Shown: positions 29,658-42,451 of the stretch, piece by piece
How the letters are laid out: every line of letters begins with the position of its first letter
Position numbering within the stretch: the stretch's first letter is position 1
NCBI RefSeq assembly: GCF_022406875.1
Contig: NZ_CP023018.1
Location: 841,575-905,574 of the forward strand
DNA from: Ectothiorhodosinus mongolicus
Lineage (GTDB): Bacteria > Pseudomonadota > Gammaproteobacteria > Ectothiorhodospirales > Ectothiorhodospiraceae
Reading direction: 5' to 3'
Length of the DNA stretch: 64,000 nucleotides
Notes under the pieces: model-generated
The model's input: only the letters and a program-made list of their open reading frames with translations
What the model was told of the DNA's origin: nothing
Databases searched by the model: none
Made by a program: the position numbers and the translations under genes

Positions 29658-31049
29658 CTAGCTCTCCCTGTTCTGTTTTTTGGGGCGCACCCAAGCATCA
29701 AAGGTTTTTTGAGATGCTCGACTGAGCGTCAGCTTGCCCTCGGGTGCCGCGCGGGTAATGGTCGAACCCGCACCGATGGTGGCGTCAGCTCCCACCTCAA
29801 CCGGTGCGACCAGCGCTGTATTGGAACCAATAAAGGCATGATCGCCAATCACCGTTCGGTGTTTATGAGCACCATCATAATTACAGGTGATAGTCCCAGC
29901 ACCGACATTCACCTTTTCCCCAAGCTCAGCATCACCAATATAACTCAGGTGATTCACTTTCGAACCCTTGGCGATGGTGCTGTTCTTGATCTCCACAAAG
30001 TTACCCACATGGGTTTCGTCTGCAAGCCAGGCGCCAGGGCGCAAACGCGCGAAAGGACCAATGCTGGCGTTGGCACCAACCACTGCCTCTTCGATCACGC
30101 AATGTGCCTGAACCACTGTATTGGCGCCGATATGGGCATTGCGGATCACGCAGTTGGGACCAATACGCACGCCCGCTTCCAACACCACATCTCCCTCGAA
30201 CACGACATTGACATCTACGGTGACATCGCTTGCCGCGCTCAGGCGCCCACGAATATCCAAGCGCTCTGGGTCCAATAAAGTCACCCCGGCTTGCAGCAGC
30301 TGTTTAGCGAGGCCGGCCTGGTAAAAGCGCTCCATTGCGGCCAGCTGCAGGCGATCATTAATACCAAAAAAGACCTGTGAATCCTCAGCACATAGCACCG
30401 CCACCGAGCTTTGTTCAGCCACCGCCAAACCCAAACAATCAGTCAAATAGTACTCACCCTGAGCGTTTTGCGGTTCGATCACCTCTAACCACCGCGTCAA
30501 AGCGGAACACTGGGCAGCAAGGAAACCCGTATTCACCTCAGTCAGCGCGCGCTGTGCGGCACTCGCATCTTTTTCTTCGATGATAGCCAACGGCTGGCCG
30601 GCATCACTGCGCAAAATACGTCCGTAGCCCTTGGGTTCGCCAAGACGCATGGACTGCAAAACCAATGAATGCTCATCGAGAGCACTAAGCAACTGGTGCA
30701 GGGCTTCATGGGGCACGCAAGGGATGTCTCCATACATCACCAGCACATCGTCTTGCTCACCAATCTCGGGCAGCGCCAGTCGCACGGCATGACCCGTACC
30801 CAATTGCTCAGGCTGCACTACCCAATGAATACGCGGATCTGGGAAATGCGCCCTAATCGCTTCAGCTCCATGGCCGATCACCACGAGGACCCGATCGGGT
30901 TCCAGCGCGAAAGCAGTATCAAGTACATGGCCTAATAGGGGTTTACCCCCGAGGGGGTGAAGCACCTTGGGCAACTGCGAACGCATCCGCGTGCCTTGGC
31001 CGGCGGCAAGAATGATGATGGATGTGGTCCTAGTCACCGAAGCCTGCAC
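29658..31049 (-). CDS. glmU: Bifunctional UDP-N-acetylglucosamine pyrophosphorylase/glucosamine-1-phosphate acetyltransferase
   Basis: Acetylates glucosamine-1-phosphate and then adds UMP, giving UDP-GlcNAc for peptidoglycan and LPS. The N-terminal nucleotidyltransferase has IIILAAGQGTRMRSQLPKVLH. The C-terminal left-handed beta-helix (from about residue 250) has the hexapeptide pattern and the acetyltransferase motif NFVEIKNSTIAKGSKVNHLSYIGD. The start is GTG at 31049 with AAGGGG just upstream. It forms a two-gene unit with glmS downstream of atpC, the conserved gammaproteobacterial order. Confidence 0.97.
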   Translation of the reverse strand: MQASVTRTTSIIILAAGQGTRMRSQLPKVLHPLGGKPLLGHVLDTAFALEPDRVLVVIGHGAEAIRAHFPDPRIHWVVQPEQLGTGHAVRLALPEIGEQDDVLVMYGDIPCVPHEALHQLLSALDEHSLVLQSMRLGEPKGYGRILRSDAGQPLAIIEEKDASAAQRALTEVNTGFLAAQCSALTRWLEVIEPQNAQGEYYLTDCLGLAVAEQSSVAVLCAEDSQVFFGINDRLQLAAMERFYQAGLAKQLLQAGVTLLDPERLDIRGRLSAASDVTVDVNVVFEGDVVLEAGVRIGPNCVIRNAHIGANTVVQAHCVIEEAVVGANASIGPFARLRPGAWLADETHVGNFVEIKNSTIAKGSKVNHLSYIGDAELGEKVNVGAGTITCNYDGAHKHRTVIGDHAFIGSNTALVAPVEVGADATIGAGSTITRAAPEGKLTLSRASQKTFDAWVRPKKQNRES

Positions 31050-31069
31050 CTACCCCTTGAAACACGAGA

Positions 31070-31086
31070 CCCGGTCGAAAACCGGG
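31070..31086 (-). terminator. Weak terminator or attenuator between atpC and glmU
   Basis: Arms CCCGGT (31070-31075) and ACCGGG (31081-31086) enclose a 5-base loop. The hairpin lies 20 bases after the atpC stop, but the minus-strand sequence after it has no T run, so read-through into glmUS is likely. Confidence 0.4.
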
Positions 31087-31106
31087 CCTGCTTTGCTGAG
31101 GACTGA

Positions 31107-31535
31107 TTACTGATTAGCAGTTTTGCGAAGTTTTTGGATCAATCTGAGACGCGCCGCCGCCTCAATCAACTCAGATTGGGCTTTGGCATAATCAAAATCC
31201 GCTTGTCGATTAGCCAATGCATCCTCCGCTCGCCGCTTGGCCTCCATAGCTTCCGCTTCGTCCAAATCTTTGGCACGCACAGCGGTATCGGCCAAAACCG
31301 TCACACAATGCGGCTGCACTTCAAGAATACCACCGGAGATGAACACACTTTGCTGTTCTCCGCTATCGGAAACCTGGATCCGTACTTCGCCGGGCTTTAA
31401 CAACGCGACATACTGAGCGTGGCGAGGCTTGATACCGACCTCACCGTGCTCCGCAGGTGCCACCAGCATATGTGCGGTGCCCGAGTAGATGGACTCCTCG
31501 GCACTCACAATATCGACATGAAATGTCATGGACAT
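31107..31535 (-). CDS. atpC: F1Fo ATP synthase epsilon subunit
   Basis: Central-stalk subunit that regulates ATP hydrolysis. The 142 residues have the N-terminal beta-sandwich (FHVDIVSAEESIYSG, GELGI-type GEVGIKPRHAQYVALLKPG) and the C-terminal helical hairpin (DEAEAMEAKRRAEDALANRQ). The ATG at 31535 is preferred over a TTG at 31547. It is the last gene of the atp operon, starting 12 bases after atpD. Confidence 0.96.
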   Translation of the reverse strand: MSMTFHVDIVSAEESIYSGTAHMLVAPAEHGEVGIKPRHAQYVALLKPGEVRIQVSDSGEQQSVFISGGILEVQPHCVTVLADTAVRAKDLDEAEAMEAKRRAEDALANRQADFDYAKAQSELIEAAARLRLIQKLRKTANQ

Positions 31536-31547
31536 GGCCGCCCCCAA

Positions 31548-32942
<1,395 letters not shown>

Positions 32943-32972
32943 CTAGTCTTAAATTCCTGAACCGGGTCGGGC

Positions 32973-33833
32973 TTAAACAGCCGCGGCGCCACCCACAATT
33001 TCCGAGATTTCTTGGGTAATGGCAGCCTGACGCGCCTTGTTATAAACCAGCTGTAATTCGTTAATCAGATCACCTGCATTGTCGGTCGCCGACTTCATGG
33101 CCACCATTCTAGCGGCCATCTCACAGGCCACGTTTTCTACCACTGCCTGATAAATCACTGATTCGATGTAGCGGGACAAAAGCGTATCTAAAACCGGCAC
33201 AGTGTCGGGCTCATAGATGTAATCCCAGTGGTACTTCAGCGAATCGTCTTTTGCGGGAGCGATCGGTAGCAAGGTAGTGGCGCGGGGCTTTTGACTCATG
33301 GTGTTGATGAACTCATTTTCCACCAACAGCAGGCGATCGATTTTACCCTCGTCATAGGCCTGCAGCATGGCTGAGATCGCCCCCAACAGGTCATTGAGCC
33401 GCGGTTTGTCGCCCAGATTGGCGGTGTTAGCGACGACATTGCCACCGAGACGGCGGAAAAAACCCAGCGCCTTGGCGCCAATGAGACACAAGTCCACTTC
33501 GACGTTTTGATCGCGGTACTCACGCATGGTCTGCACGGTCTTTTTGAACAGGTTGATGTTCAAGCCACCACACAGACCACGATCGGTGGATACCACAATG
33601 ATGCCGACTCGCTTAACCTCACGCTCTTCCATATAGGGATGGCTATATTCAGCATTCGCCAACGCCACATGACCGATCACCTGGCGAATTTTCTCCGCAT
33701 AGGGTCGGGTCTCCAGCATGCGATCCTGCGCTTTGCGCATTTTACTGGCGGCCACCATCTCCATAGCCTTAGTGATCTTCTGAGTACTTTTAATACTCTT
33801 GATCTGGCCTCGGATTTCTTTTGCGCCTGCCAT
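32973..33833 (-). CDS. atpG: F1Fo ATP synthase gamma subunit
   Basis: Rotor shaft of F1. The 286 residues show the conserved termini: [30 protein letters not shown] at the start of the N-terminal helix and [22 protein letters not shown] at the C-terminal helix. Both form the coiled coil inside the alpha3beta3 ring. It lies between atpA and atpD with gaps of 14 and 42 bases. Confidence 0.97.
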   Translation of the reverse strand: MAGAKEIRGQIKSIKSTQKITKAMEMVAASKMRKAQDRMLETRPYAEKIRQVIGHVALANAEYSHPYMEEREVKRVGIIVVSTDRGLCGGLNINLFKKTVQTMREYRDQNVEVDLCLIGAKALGFFRRLGGNVVANTANLGDKPRLNDLLGAISAMLQAYDEGKIDRLLLVENEFINTMSQKPRATTLLPIAPAKDDSLKYHWDYIYEPDTVPVLDTLLSRYIESVIYQAVVENVACEMAARMVAMKSATDNAGDLINELQLVYNKARQAAITQEISEIVGGAAAV

Positions 33834-33847
33834 GAGCTACTCCCGCC

Positions 33848-35389
33848 TTACCAGCTGTGATTGGCTTTGAAGTCTTCCAAGGCCGCCTTCATGCTGGCCT
33901 TGATTTCATCGCTGTAATCGCCGCTCTGGTCGATTTGATCCACCAAAGCTTTCTGGCTGGAACGCAGGTAGCCATGCAAAGCGTGTTCGAAGTCCACCAC
34001 CTTGTTGACATCCACATCATCCAAGAAGCCTTCCTCAGCAGCGAATAGCGAGAATGCCATTTCGCCAATCGACAGCGGGGCGTATTGCTTTTGTTTCATC
34101 AATTCCATCACGCGCTGGCCGCGTTCGAGCTGCTTACGTGTGGCTTCATCGAGGTCAGAGGCGAACTGCGAGAATGCGGCTAGCTCACGATACTGAGCCA
34201 GAGCCAAACGCACACCACCGCCGAGCTTCTTAATGATCTTGGTCTGGGCTGCACCACCCACACGAGACACCGACAAACCGGCGTTGATGGCCGGACGAAT
34301 ACCGGCATTGAACAAGTCGGTTTCCAAGAAGATCTGACCGTCGGTAATCGAGATCACGTTGGTGGGCACGAAGGCGGAGACGTCACCGGCCTGGGTTTCA
34401 ATGATGGGCAGCGCGGTCAAGGAACCGGTCTGACCCTTCACTTCACCATTAGTGAACTGTTCGACATAGTCAGCATTGACGCGTGACGCGCGCTCCAATA
34501 GACGGCTGTGCAGGTAGAACACGTCACCAGGATAGGCTTCACGACCCGGCGGACGGCGCAGCAACAAGGAGACCTGACGGTAGGCCCAAGCCTGTTTGGT
34601 TAAATCGTCATACACAATCAAGGCATCTTGGCCACGATCACGGAAGTATTCGCCCATGGCGCAGCCGGCATACGGAGCGATGTACTGCATCGCTGCAGAA
34701 TCCGAAGCGGTTGCCGCGACGATAATGGTGTGATCCATGGCGCCGTGCTCTTCCAGCTTACGCACCACGTTGGCAATGGAGGAGGCTTTCTGGCCCACCG
34801 CCACGTAAATACACTTAATACCGGTGCCTTTCTGATTAATGATGGCGTCAACCGCGACCGCGGTCTTACCTGTCTGACGGTCACCGATGATCAACTCACG
34901 CTGGCCACGACCCACGGGAACCATAGCGTCAATAGCCTTCAGACCCGTCTGTACTGGCTGGTCCACTGACTTACGATCAATAACGCCCGGCGCGATTTTC
35001 TCGATAGGCGCGGTCAGCTCGGAGCTGATAACACCCTTACCATCAATCGCCATACCCAAAGAATTCACCACGCGGCCCAGCAGCGCATCGCCCACCGGCA
35101 CTTCAAGGATGCGGCCCGTGCAACGCGCGGTATCGCCTTCTTTGATGTGTTTGTAATCGCCGAGAACCACGGCTCCGACTGAGTCGCGCTCCAAGTTCAA
35201 CGCTAGGCCAAAGGTATCACCAGGAAACTCGATCATTTCCCCTTGCATGACATCGGCCAAGCCATGAAGCCGAACAATACCGTCAGACAAGCTGACAACA
35301 GTACCCTCGGTGCGTGCCTCAGCAGCAGCCTGATAATTCTTAATACGCTGGCTGATCAGTTCACTGATTTCAGACGGGTTGAGTTGCAT
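33848..35389 (-). CDS. atpA: F1Fo ATP synthase alpha subunit
   Basis: Non-catalytic nucleotide-binding subunit of F1. From ATG 35389 it has 513 residues, the same as E. coli AtpA, starting [16 protein letters not shown]. It carries the P-loop [13 protein letters not shown] and the conserved [14 protein letters not shown] and [11 protein letters not shown] segments. A GTG two codons upstream is the other candidate start. The gene sits 30 bases after atpH. Confidence 0.98.
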   Translation of the reverse strand: MQLNPSEISELISQRIKNYQAAAEARTEGTVVSLSDGIVRLHGLADVMQGEMIEFPGDTFGLALNLERDSVGAVVLGDYKHIKEGDTARCTGRILEVPVGDALLGRVVNSLGMAIDGKGVISSELTAPIEKIAPGVIDRKSVDQPVQTGLKAIDAMVPVGRGQRELIIGDRQTGKTAVAVDAIINQKGTGIKCIYVAVGQKASSIANVVRKLEEHGAMDHTIIVAATASDSAAMQYIAPYAGCAMGEYFRDRGQDALIVYDDLTKQAWAYRQVSLLLRRPPGREAYPGDVFYLHSRLLERASRVNADYVEQFTNGEVKGQTGSLTALPIIETQAGDVSAFVPTNVISITDGQIFLETDLFNAGIRPAINAGLSVSRVGGAAQTKIIKKLGGGVRLALAQYRELAAFSQFASDLDEATRKQLERGQRVMELMKQKQYAPLSIGEMAFSLFAAEEGFLDDVDVNKVVDFEHALHGYLRSSQKALVDQIDQSGDYSDEIKASMKAALEDFKANHSW

Positions 35390-35419
35390 GTTCACAAATC
35401 CTCTTAAGCTCTAATCCTG

Positions 35420-35956
35420 TTAGCGGCTCAGACTGCTGGCCAGACGCTGTAGGCGCCCACGGACCGAGCCGTCAATAACCAGATCGCCCGCTCGCACAAT
35501 GGCACCGCCGATCAGGCTGTCGTCGACAACGCACTTCAGCGCCACTTCCCGGCCCAAACGTTGTTTCAGCGCGCTGGCAATCGCTTCTTGCTGTGCCGCG
35601 CTCACTTCCTGAGCTGAAACCACTTGGGCTTCTACTTTCTTCTCGGCCTCAGCCTTGAGCAGCTCGAACAAACGGCTGATCTCGGGCAACAGCCGCAGCC
35701 GTGCATTGTCCGCCAACAAGTGGACGAAATTTTGCCCATTGGCATCGACATGATCTGCACAAACCGCCAAAAAAGCCTCGGCCATGGTTTGTCGGGTCAG
35801 CCGCGGACTATCTAACACCGCCCGCATTTGAGCGTCTTCTGCCACCAGAGCCATAAAGCCCAGCTGTTGTGACCAAGTAGCCAAGGCATCGCTTTCTTTC
35901 GCGACTTGAAAAGCCGCTTTAGCGTAGGGTCGGGCGGCGGTAGTCAGTTCTGACAT
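35420..35956 (-). CDS. atpH: F1Fo ATP synthase delta subunit
   Basis: Joins F1 to the peripheral stalk. The 178-residue protein has the N-terminal helical bundle (TAARPYAKAAFQVAKE) and the conserved C-terminal segment DDSLIGGAIVRAGDLVIDGSVRGRLQRLA. It starts 10 bases after atpF. Confidence 0.96.
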   Translation of the reverse strand: MSELTTAARPYAKAAFQVAKESDALATWSQQLGFMALVAEDAQMRAVLDSPRLTRQTMAEAFLAVCADHVDANGQNFVHLLADNARLRLLPEISRLFELLKAEAEKKVEAQVVSAQEVSAAQQEAIASALKQRLGREVALKCVVDDSLIGGAIVRAGDLVIDGSVRGRLQRLASSLSR

Positions 35957-35966
35957 GGCGGCGCCC

Positions 35967-36437
35967 CTAGATCTGGCTAGCCAGGTCGTTAATTACCTGA
36001 TCGTGAGCCTTGGCATCCACTTCCTTGCGCAAAATGGACTCGGCACCGGCAATCGCCAAAGTGCCTACCTGTTGGCGCAAAGCTTCCCGAGCGCGAACGA
36101 GCTCCTGCTCAATTTCCGCTTGGGCGGCGGTCTTGATCCGCTCACCCTCTTCACGCGCGGTGTCTTTGGATGCTTCGACGATTTCGTTGGCACGTTTTTG
36201 TGCCGTCGCCACGATCTCTGCGGCCTGCTGTTTGGCCTCGCCAATCACCTGTTTGGCGCGATCCTCAGCCAATTGCTGCTCATGCTTGCCGCGCTCGGCG
36301 GCTGCTAAGCCATCAGCAATCTGCTTTTGTCTTGCCTGCATTGCCGAGATGATGGGGGGCCACACATACTTCATGGTGACCCACACCAGCAGGGCAAAGG
36401 TGATCATCTGACCCAGCAGCGTGAGATTAATATTCAC
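35967..36437 (-). CDS. atpF: F1Fo ATP synthase b subunit
   Basis: Peripheral-stalk subunit. The 156 residues have one N-terminal membrane helix ([23 protein letters not shown]) and a long charged Ala/Glu/Lys helix (about residues 30-140) that dimerises as a right-handed coiled coil. Only one b-type gene is present, so the stalk is a homodimer rather than the b/b' type of photosynthetic alphaproteobacteria and cyanobacteria. Confidence 0.96.
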   Translation of the reverse strand: MNINLTLLGQMITFALLVWVTMKYVWPPIISAMQARQKQIADGLAAAERGKHEQQLAEDRAKQVIGEAKQQAAEIVATAQKRANEIVEASKDTAREEGERIKTAAQAEIEQELVRAREALRQQVGTLAIAGAESILRKEVDAKAHDQVINDLASQI

Positions 36438-36496
36438 GTTGCAACCTCCACTGGAAACGGTTGAATCGGTTGGACTGCACGAGCATCACTCGCGCC

Positions 36497-36790
<294 letters not shown>

Positions 36791-36812
36791 TCAAGTTCAA
36801 TCAGAATAAAAA

Positions 36813-37987
<1,175 letters not shown>

Positions 37988-38064
37988 ATCTCGAAACGCT
38001 TCCCGATCTTGCCAGCCTTGGCCGCCCTTACGGACAAACCCAACATTCTGAACGACAGCGCGAG

Positions 38065-38093
38065 AGTATACGGACCCGCCCCAAGACGGTCAA
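38065..38093 (-). promoter_or_regulatory. Strong sigma-70 promoter of the atp operon
   Basis: On the minus strand TTGACC (38093-38088) and TATACT (38070-38065) are separated by exactly 17 bases, close to consensus. Initiation near 38058 gives a leader of about 70 bases before atpI. It lies in the parB-atpI gap, so the synthase genes are transcribed independently of parAB. Confidence 0.75.
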
Positions 38094-38117
38094 TGCAGTG
38101 CATCAATTTTGCATGAT

Positions 38118-38981
38118 TCAACGCAGGTGCTCGATGATGCCATCGAGCTCGTCAAGACTGTTGTAATGAATCACCAGCTTGCCGCGGCCTTTTTTGTCGT
38201 ATTGGATATCAATGCGCGCACCCAAGCGCTCTGAAATATCTGATTCCAAGGCTTCTAACTCCGGACTGCGGCGCGACGACTTATCAGCGGCCGGCTTATC
38301 ACCCTGACGCAGCCAATTCTTCACCAAGCGCTCAGTATCGCGCACCGACATGCCTTTATCAGCGACCTGGCGCGCTGCTTGGCGCTGTTGATCGCCGCTG
38401 AGGGCCAACAAGGCGCGAGCATGGCCCATATCCAGCGAACCCGCTTCAATAAGCTTTTTCACAGCCGAATCGAGTTCTTGTAGACGCAGCAGATTGGTGA
38501 CCGCAGCTCGTGAGCGGCCCACGGCATCTGCCACCTGTTGATGGGTCATACCAAACTCATCCACCAAGCGCGCCAAAGCGTTGGCTTCTTCCAGAGCATT
38601 GAGCTGCTCGCGCTGGATATTCTCGATCAACGACATCGCGGCGGCGGCTTGATCAGGGATCTCGCGCACCACGGCTGGAATCTCGTGTAAACCGGCCAAT
38701 TGGGCGGCACGCCAGCGGCGTTCACCAGCAATCAGCTCATAGCCACTCGATACGGGACGCACCAGAATCGGTTGCACTAAACCTTGAGCTTTGATGGAAT
38801 CAGCCAGCTCCTGCAAGGCCTCGGGGCGAATGCTGACCCGAGGCTGATATTTCCCGCGAGAAATACTCTCAATGGGTAACTGACGCAGCTCAGCCGCATC
38901 CGCGTCCGCGGCATCTGTCATGCCCGCCCCTGAAAGCAGGACATCCAAACCCCGACCTAAGCCCGCCCGTTTTTTTGCCAT
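38118..38981 (-). CDS. parB: Chromosome-partitioning protein ParB
   Basis: CTP-dependent DNA clamp that loads at parS sites and helps segregate the origin region. The 287 residues show the CTP-binding motifs GKYQPRVSIRPEALQELADSI and LIAGERRWRAAQLAG, the NIQREQLNALEEA box and a helix-turn-helix (MTHQQVADAVGRSRAAVTNLLR). The C-terminus is the Lys-rich dimerisation domain. I found no perfect parS palindrome in the window. It starts 18 bases after parA. Confidence 0.96.
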   Translation of the reverse strand: MAKKRAGLGRGLDVLLSGAGMTDAADADAAELRQLPIESISRGKYQPRVSIRPEALQELADSIKAQGLVQPILVRPVSSGYELIAGERRWRAAQLAGLHEIPAVVREIPDQAAAAMSLIENIQREQLNALEEANALARLVDEFGMTHQQVADAVGRSRAAVTNLLRLQELDSAVKKLIEAGSLDMGHARALLALSGDQQRQAARQVADKGMSVRDTERLVKNWLRQGDKPAADKSSRRSPELEALESDISERLGARIDIQYDKKGRGKLVIHYNSLDELDGIIEHLR

Positions 38982-38999
38982 TGGCTTTTTTTCCGTTAT

Positions 39000-39776
39000 T
39001 TACGCTGCATGCGCCGATTCGCGGCGCAAAATCTCTCCCGCCAGAGCCAAATAGGCCATGGCACCCCGGGACTGCTTATCATACATAATCACAGGCAAGC
39101 CATGACTGGGCGCTTCCGCCAAACGCACATTGCGCGGGATGACCGTTTGATAGACCTGATCACCAAAATGCGCACTGAGCTGCTCAGAGACTTCTGTAGA
39201 AAGGTTATTTCTAGGGTCATACATGGTACGCAGCAAGCCATGAATCTGTAGCTGATCGTTGACCGACTCACGGATGCTGTTGATGGTTTGCACCAACGCC
39301 GACAGGCCCTCTAACGCGAAGTACTCACACTGCATAGGAATGACCACCCCATGCGAAGCCACTAAAGCATTCACCGTCAACATATTCAGCGACGGCGGAC
39401 AATCAATGATAATGAAGTCATATTCGCTTTGGATCTCGGCCAAGGCATCCTGCAAACGATACTCACGGCGCAAAGCGGTCATGAGATTGACTTCCGCCAC
39501 TGTCAAATCCGCGTTGGCTGGCATCACGTCATAGCCCATGCCCTCGCCGCGGGTAATCACATCACCGGCCGACTTGCGCTTCAAAAGCACGTCGCAGCTA
39601 CTGCTGGAGATACGGTATTTATCGACGCCACTGCCCATGGTGGCATTGCCCTGGGGATCCAGGTCAATCAGCAGGACGCGGCGCCGAGTAGCGCCCAAAG
39701 AGGCGGCCAAATTCACCGCCGTCGTGGTTTTCCCCACGCCGCCTTTTTGATTGGCAACGGCAAGTACTTTGCCCAT
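39000..39776 (-). CDS. parA: Chromosome-partitioning ATPase ParA (Soj)
   Basis: Walker-type ATPase that moves ParB-bound origins along the nucleoid. The 258 residues begin VLAVANQKGGVGKTTTAVNLAAS with the deviant Walker A, followed by VLLIDLDPQGNATMG and FIIIDCPPSLNMLTVNAL. The short length without an N-terminal DNA-binding domain marks the chromosomal Soj type. It follows rsmG by 3 bases. Confidence 0.97.
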   Translation of the reverse strand: MGKVLAVANQKGGVGKTTTAVNLAASLGATRRRVLLIDLDPQGNATMGSGVDKYRISSSSCDVLLKRKSAGDVITRGEGMGYDVMPANADLTVAEVNLMTALRREYRLQDALAEIQSEYDFIIIDCPPSLNMLTVNALVASHGVVIPMQCEYFALEGLSALVQTINSIRESVNDQLQIHGLLRTMYDPRNNLSTEVSEQLSAHFGDQVYQTVIPRNVRLAEAPSHGLPVIMYDKQSRGAMAYLALAGEILRRESAHAA

Positions 39777-39779
39777 GAA

Positions 39780-40406
39780 CTAGCTAATCCTTTTTAGACA
39801 GACCAAACGGCGCGCGGCGGCAAGACCTGGCACCTCGATATCCAGCGTCTGCTCAATACCCCATCCTGCTGGCAACCCCTCAGGATCATTATCCGCTTCA
39901 CGGCCTTTCATGGCGAGCATGCGCCCATCTAGGGCGCAACAATGACCCGCCATCTGCACAAAATCGGCGGTGGCCGCAAAGGCGCGGCTAATTACTGTAG
40001 CAAAGGGCGGACTCAGGGGACAGGATTCAATGCGCTCTTGGATGGGCGTCACGTTAACCAGCCCCAGCTCCAACACCACCTGCCTCAAGAAGCGTATCTT
40101 TTTATTGTTGCTGTCGAGAAGCACAAACTCCCATTGCGGATACACCAGCGCCAAAGGAATACCCGGCAGACCCGGCCCGGTACCCACATCCAGAATGCGC
40201 GGACCGCGCACATGAGGAGCCACCGCTAAACTATCGAGCAAATGCCGAGTGACACTTTGCTTGGGGTCACGAATCGAGGTCAGGTTGTAAGCGCGATTCC
40301 AGCGCAACAGCAGTGCCTGATAAGCCAGCAGCGGATCTTTCAGATCTGGGCTTAAACCCAGCGCGTTCAGACCTCGCTGCAACGCCGACTCGACTGCATC
40401 AGGCAC
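39780..40406 (-). CDS. rsmG: 16S rRNA (guanine-N7) methyltransferase RsmG
   Basis: Methylates N7 of G527 in 16S rRNA. The 208 residues show [20 protein letters not shown] and the SAM-binding [20 protein letters not shown] followed by [12 protein letters not shown]. It overlaps mnmG by 8 bases; mnmG-rsmG-parA-parB is a conserved origin-proximal order. Confidence 0.96.
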   Translation of the reverse strand: MPDAVESALQRGLNALGLSPDLKDPLLAYQALLLRWNRAYNLTSIRDPKQSVTRHLLDSLAVAPHVRGPRILDVGTGPGLPGIPLALVYPQWEFVLLDSNNKKIRFLRQVVLELGLVNVTPIQERIESCPLSPPFATVISRAFAATADFVQMAGHCCALDGRMLAMKGREADNDPEGLPAGWGIEQTLDIEVPGLAAARRLVCLKRIS

Positions 40407-42291
40407 TTTGACGCAAACTCGATTCGCGTTTTTTTAGGTGCACCAACAGTAGCGATACCGCCGCAGGCGTGATGCCCGGAATACGCGATGCTTGAGCGAT
40501 GCTGTGCGGCCGGTGCTCGGTGAGTTTTTGTCGCACTTCGTTGGACAGGCCATGAACTTGGGCGTAATCCAGATCCTCGGGCAACTGAGTTTTCTCTAGA
40601 TGTTGCGAGCGGGCCACTTCCTCACGCTGACGATCGATATAGCCGGCGTACTTGGTCTGAATTTCCACTTGCTCGGCAACCCGAGCTTGGCACACGGGCT
40701 CACCCGCTCCTGGCACCTGCATCAGCTGCTGATAGCTCACCTCAGGACGGCGCAACAGCTCAGATAGGTGTATTTCCCGGCTTAGCGGCGCCCCCAGTAA
40801 CCGCGTCATCGCTTCATGATTATCGGCATTGGGCCGCAGTAGGGTGTTATCTAAGCGCGCGCGCTCTTGCTCCAAACTGTCGTGGTACTGCTCAAAGGCA
40901 GCCCAACGCGCATCATCCACCAATCCCAGCTCGCGACCCACAGGGGTCAAACGCAAATCGGCATTGTCTTCGCGCAAAATCAATCGATACTCAGCGCGGC
41001 TGGTGAACATACGGTAGGGCTCCATGGTGCCGCGCGTGATCAAATCATCCACCATGACGCCGATGTAAGCCTGATCTCGCGAAGGACACCAAAGATCCCG
41101 CTCCAAAACCCGCTGCGCCGCGTTAATGCCCGCCAACAAACCTTGGGCAGCAGCCTCTTCATAACCCGTCGTGCCATTGATCTGACCGGCGAAAAACAAA
41201 CCCGCAACACTGCGCGTCTCGAGGCTAGGCATCAGATCGCGCGGATCGAAGTAGTCGTATTCAATGGCGTAACCGGGGCGGGTGATGTGGGCGTTTTCCA
41301 TGCCCTCGATTGAGCGCACGACCTCGACCTGAACATCAAACGGCAGACTGGTAGAAATCCCATTGGGGTAAACCTCACGAGCACATAAGCCTTCGGGCTC
41401 TAGGAAAATCTGGTGGCGTTCCTTGTCGGCAAAGCGCACAACCTTATCCTCAATTGAAGGACAGTAGCGCGGCCCCACCCCCTCAATCACCCCGCTGTAC
41501 ATGGGCGAGCGATGCAGGTTGTCGCGAATCACCTCGAGCGTGCGCGCTGTGGTCCAGGTGATATGACAATCCACCTGCTCAGGGTGCTCTTCAACTCGGC
41601 CCATGAAAGAGAAAACCGGCAACGGCATATCGCCAGGCTGGGGCTGCAGGCGCGTGTAATCAATGCTGCGGGCGTCAATCCTTGGCGGCGTACCGGTCTT
41701 TAAGCGGCCCACGCGCGGCATCAGCTCACGCAGGCGCTGCGCCAGCGTCAGGGCTGGCGGGTCGCCAGCACGACCTCCCGATTGCTGGGCTTCACCCACA
41801 TGAATACGGCCCGCTAGAAACGTCCCGGCGGTGAGCACCACCGAGGGCGCAAAAAAGCGCATTCCGCCTTGGGTGACGACGCCGCGCACGATGCCACCTT
41901 CGATAATGATGTCGTCGACACCCTGCTGAAAAATCTGCAAGCCTTCTTGTGCTTCGACGCCGGCGCGCACCGCCGCCTTATAAAGCGCTCGATCGGCCTG
42001 AGCACGGGTTGCGCGTACCGCCGGTCCCTTGCGGCTATTGAGGATACGAAATTGAATACCGCCGCGGTCGGCAGCATGGGCCATCAAACCGCCCATGGCA
42101 TCGATTTCTTTGACCAAATGACCTTTACCAATACCGCCAATAGCGGGGTTACAGCTCATCTGGCCGATGGTGTCGACATTGTGGGTCAGCAACAGGGTAC
42201 GACAGCCCATGCGCGCCGAGGCAAGCGCAGCCTCAGTGCCGGCATGGCCGCCACCCACCACGATTACGTCATAGCTCGCCTCAAAGGCCAT
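40399..42291 (-). CDS. mnmG: tRNA uridine 5-carboxymethylaminomethyl modification enzyme MnmG
   Basis: FAD-dependent enzyme that, with MnmE, installs carboxymethylaminomethyl on wobble U34 of several tRNAs. The 630-residue sequence has the FAD site [22 protein letters not shown], the conserved [19 protein letters not shown] and the tail [31 protein letters not shown]-type helical domain. Its partner mnmE is not adjacent: a terminator, a porin and a BCCT carrier lie upstream instead. Confidence 0.97.
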   Translation of the reverse strand: MAFEASYDVIVVGGGHAGTEAALASARMGCRTLLLTHNVDTIGQMSCNPAIGGIGKGHLVKEIDAMGGLMAHAADRGGIQFRILNSRKGPAVRATRAQADRALYKAAVRAGVEAQEGLQIFQQGVDDIIIEGGIVRGVVTQGGMRFFAPSVVLTAGTFLAGRIHVGEAQQSGGRAGDPPALTLAQRLRELMPRVGRLKTGTPPRIDARSIDYTRLQPQPGDMPLPVFSFMGRVEEHPEQVDCHITWTTARTLEVIRDNLHRSPMYSGVIEGVGPRYCPSIEDKVVRFADKERHQIFLEPEGLCAREVYPNGISTSLPFDVQVEVVRSIEGMENAHITRPGYAIEYDYFDPRDLMPSLETRSVAGLFFAGQINGTTGYEEAAAQGLLAGINAAQRVLERDLWCPSRDQAYIGVMVDDLITRGTMEPYRMFTSRAEYRLILREDNADLRLTPVGRELGLVDDARWAAFEQYHDSLEQERARLDNTLLRPNADNHEAMTRLLGAPLSREIHLSELLRRPEVSYQQLMQVPGAGEPVCQARVAEQVEIQTKYAGYIDRQREEVARSQHLEKTQLPEDLDYAQVHGLSNEVRQKLTEHRPHSIAQASRIPGITPAAVSLLLVHLKKRESSLRQSA

Positions 42292-42324
42292 GGTAAAACC
42301 CCAGCAAAAATCTCAAGATCCCGC

Positions 42325-42352
42325 ATTCTAACGCGAGACCCGCCGCGCTCAA
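42325..42352 (-). promoter_or_regulatory. Candidate promoter for mnmG
   Basis: On the minus strand TTGAGC (42352-42347) and TAGAAT (42330-42325) are separated by 16 bases, with the expected start about 27 bases upstream of the mnmG ATG. It would drive the mnmG-rsmG-parAB unit. Confidence 0.55.
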
Positions 42353-42390
42353 AGCCAAGCTCCCCACACAGCCACAGGCACGGCAACCCC

Positions 42391-42423
42391 AAAAAGCAAA
42401 AGGGGAGCCGAAGCCCCCCTTTT
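42391..42423 (-). terminator. Strong intrinsic terminator of the porin gene
   Basis: AAAAGGGG (42398-42405) and CCCCTTTT (42416-42423) pair around a core that on the minus strand closes with a TTCG tetraloop, giving an 11-bp stem including one wobble. TTTTGCTTTTT follows on the minus strand. It ends the porin transcript before mnmG. Confidence 0.88.
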
Positions 42424-42451
42424 CGCCACTAACGTATGACGCTATAACCAA

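Noticed and set aside
29655-29660. glmS ribozyme-type control upstream of glmS
   Set aside because: glmU ends 2 bases before the glmS start and the type is not expected in gammaproteobacteria.
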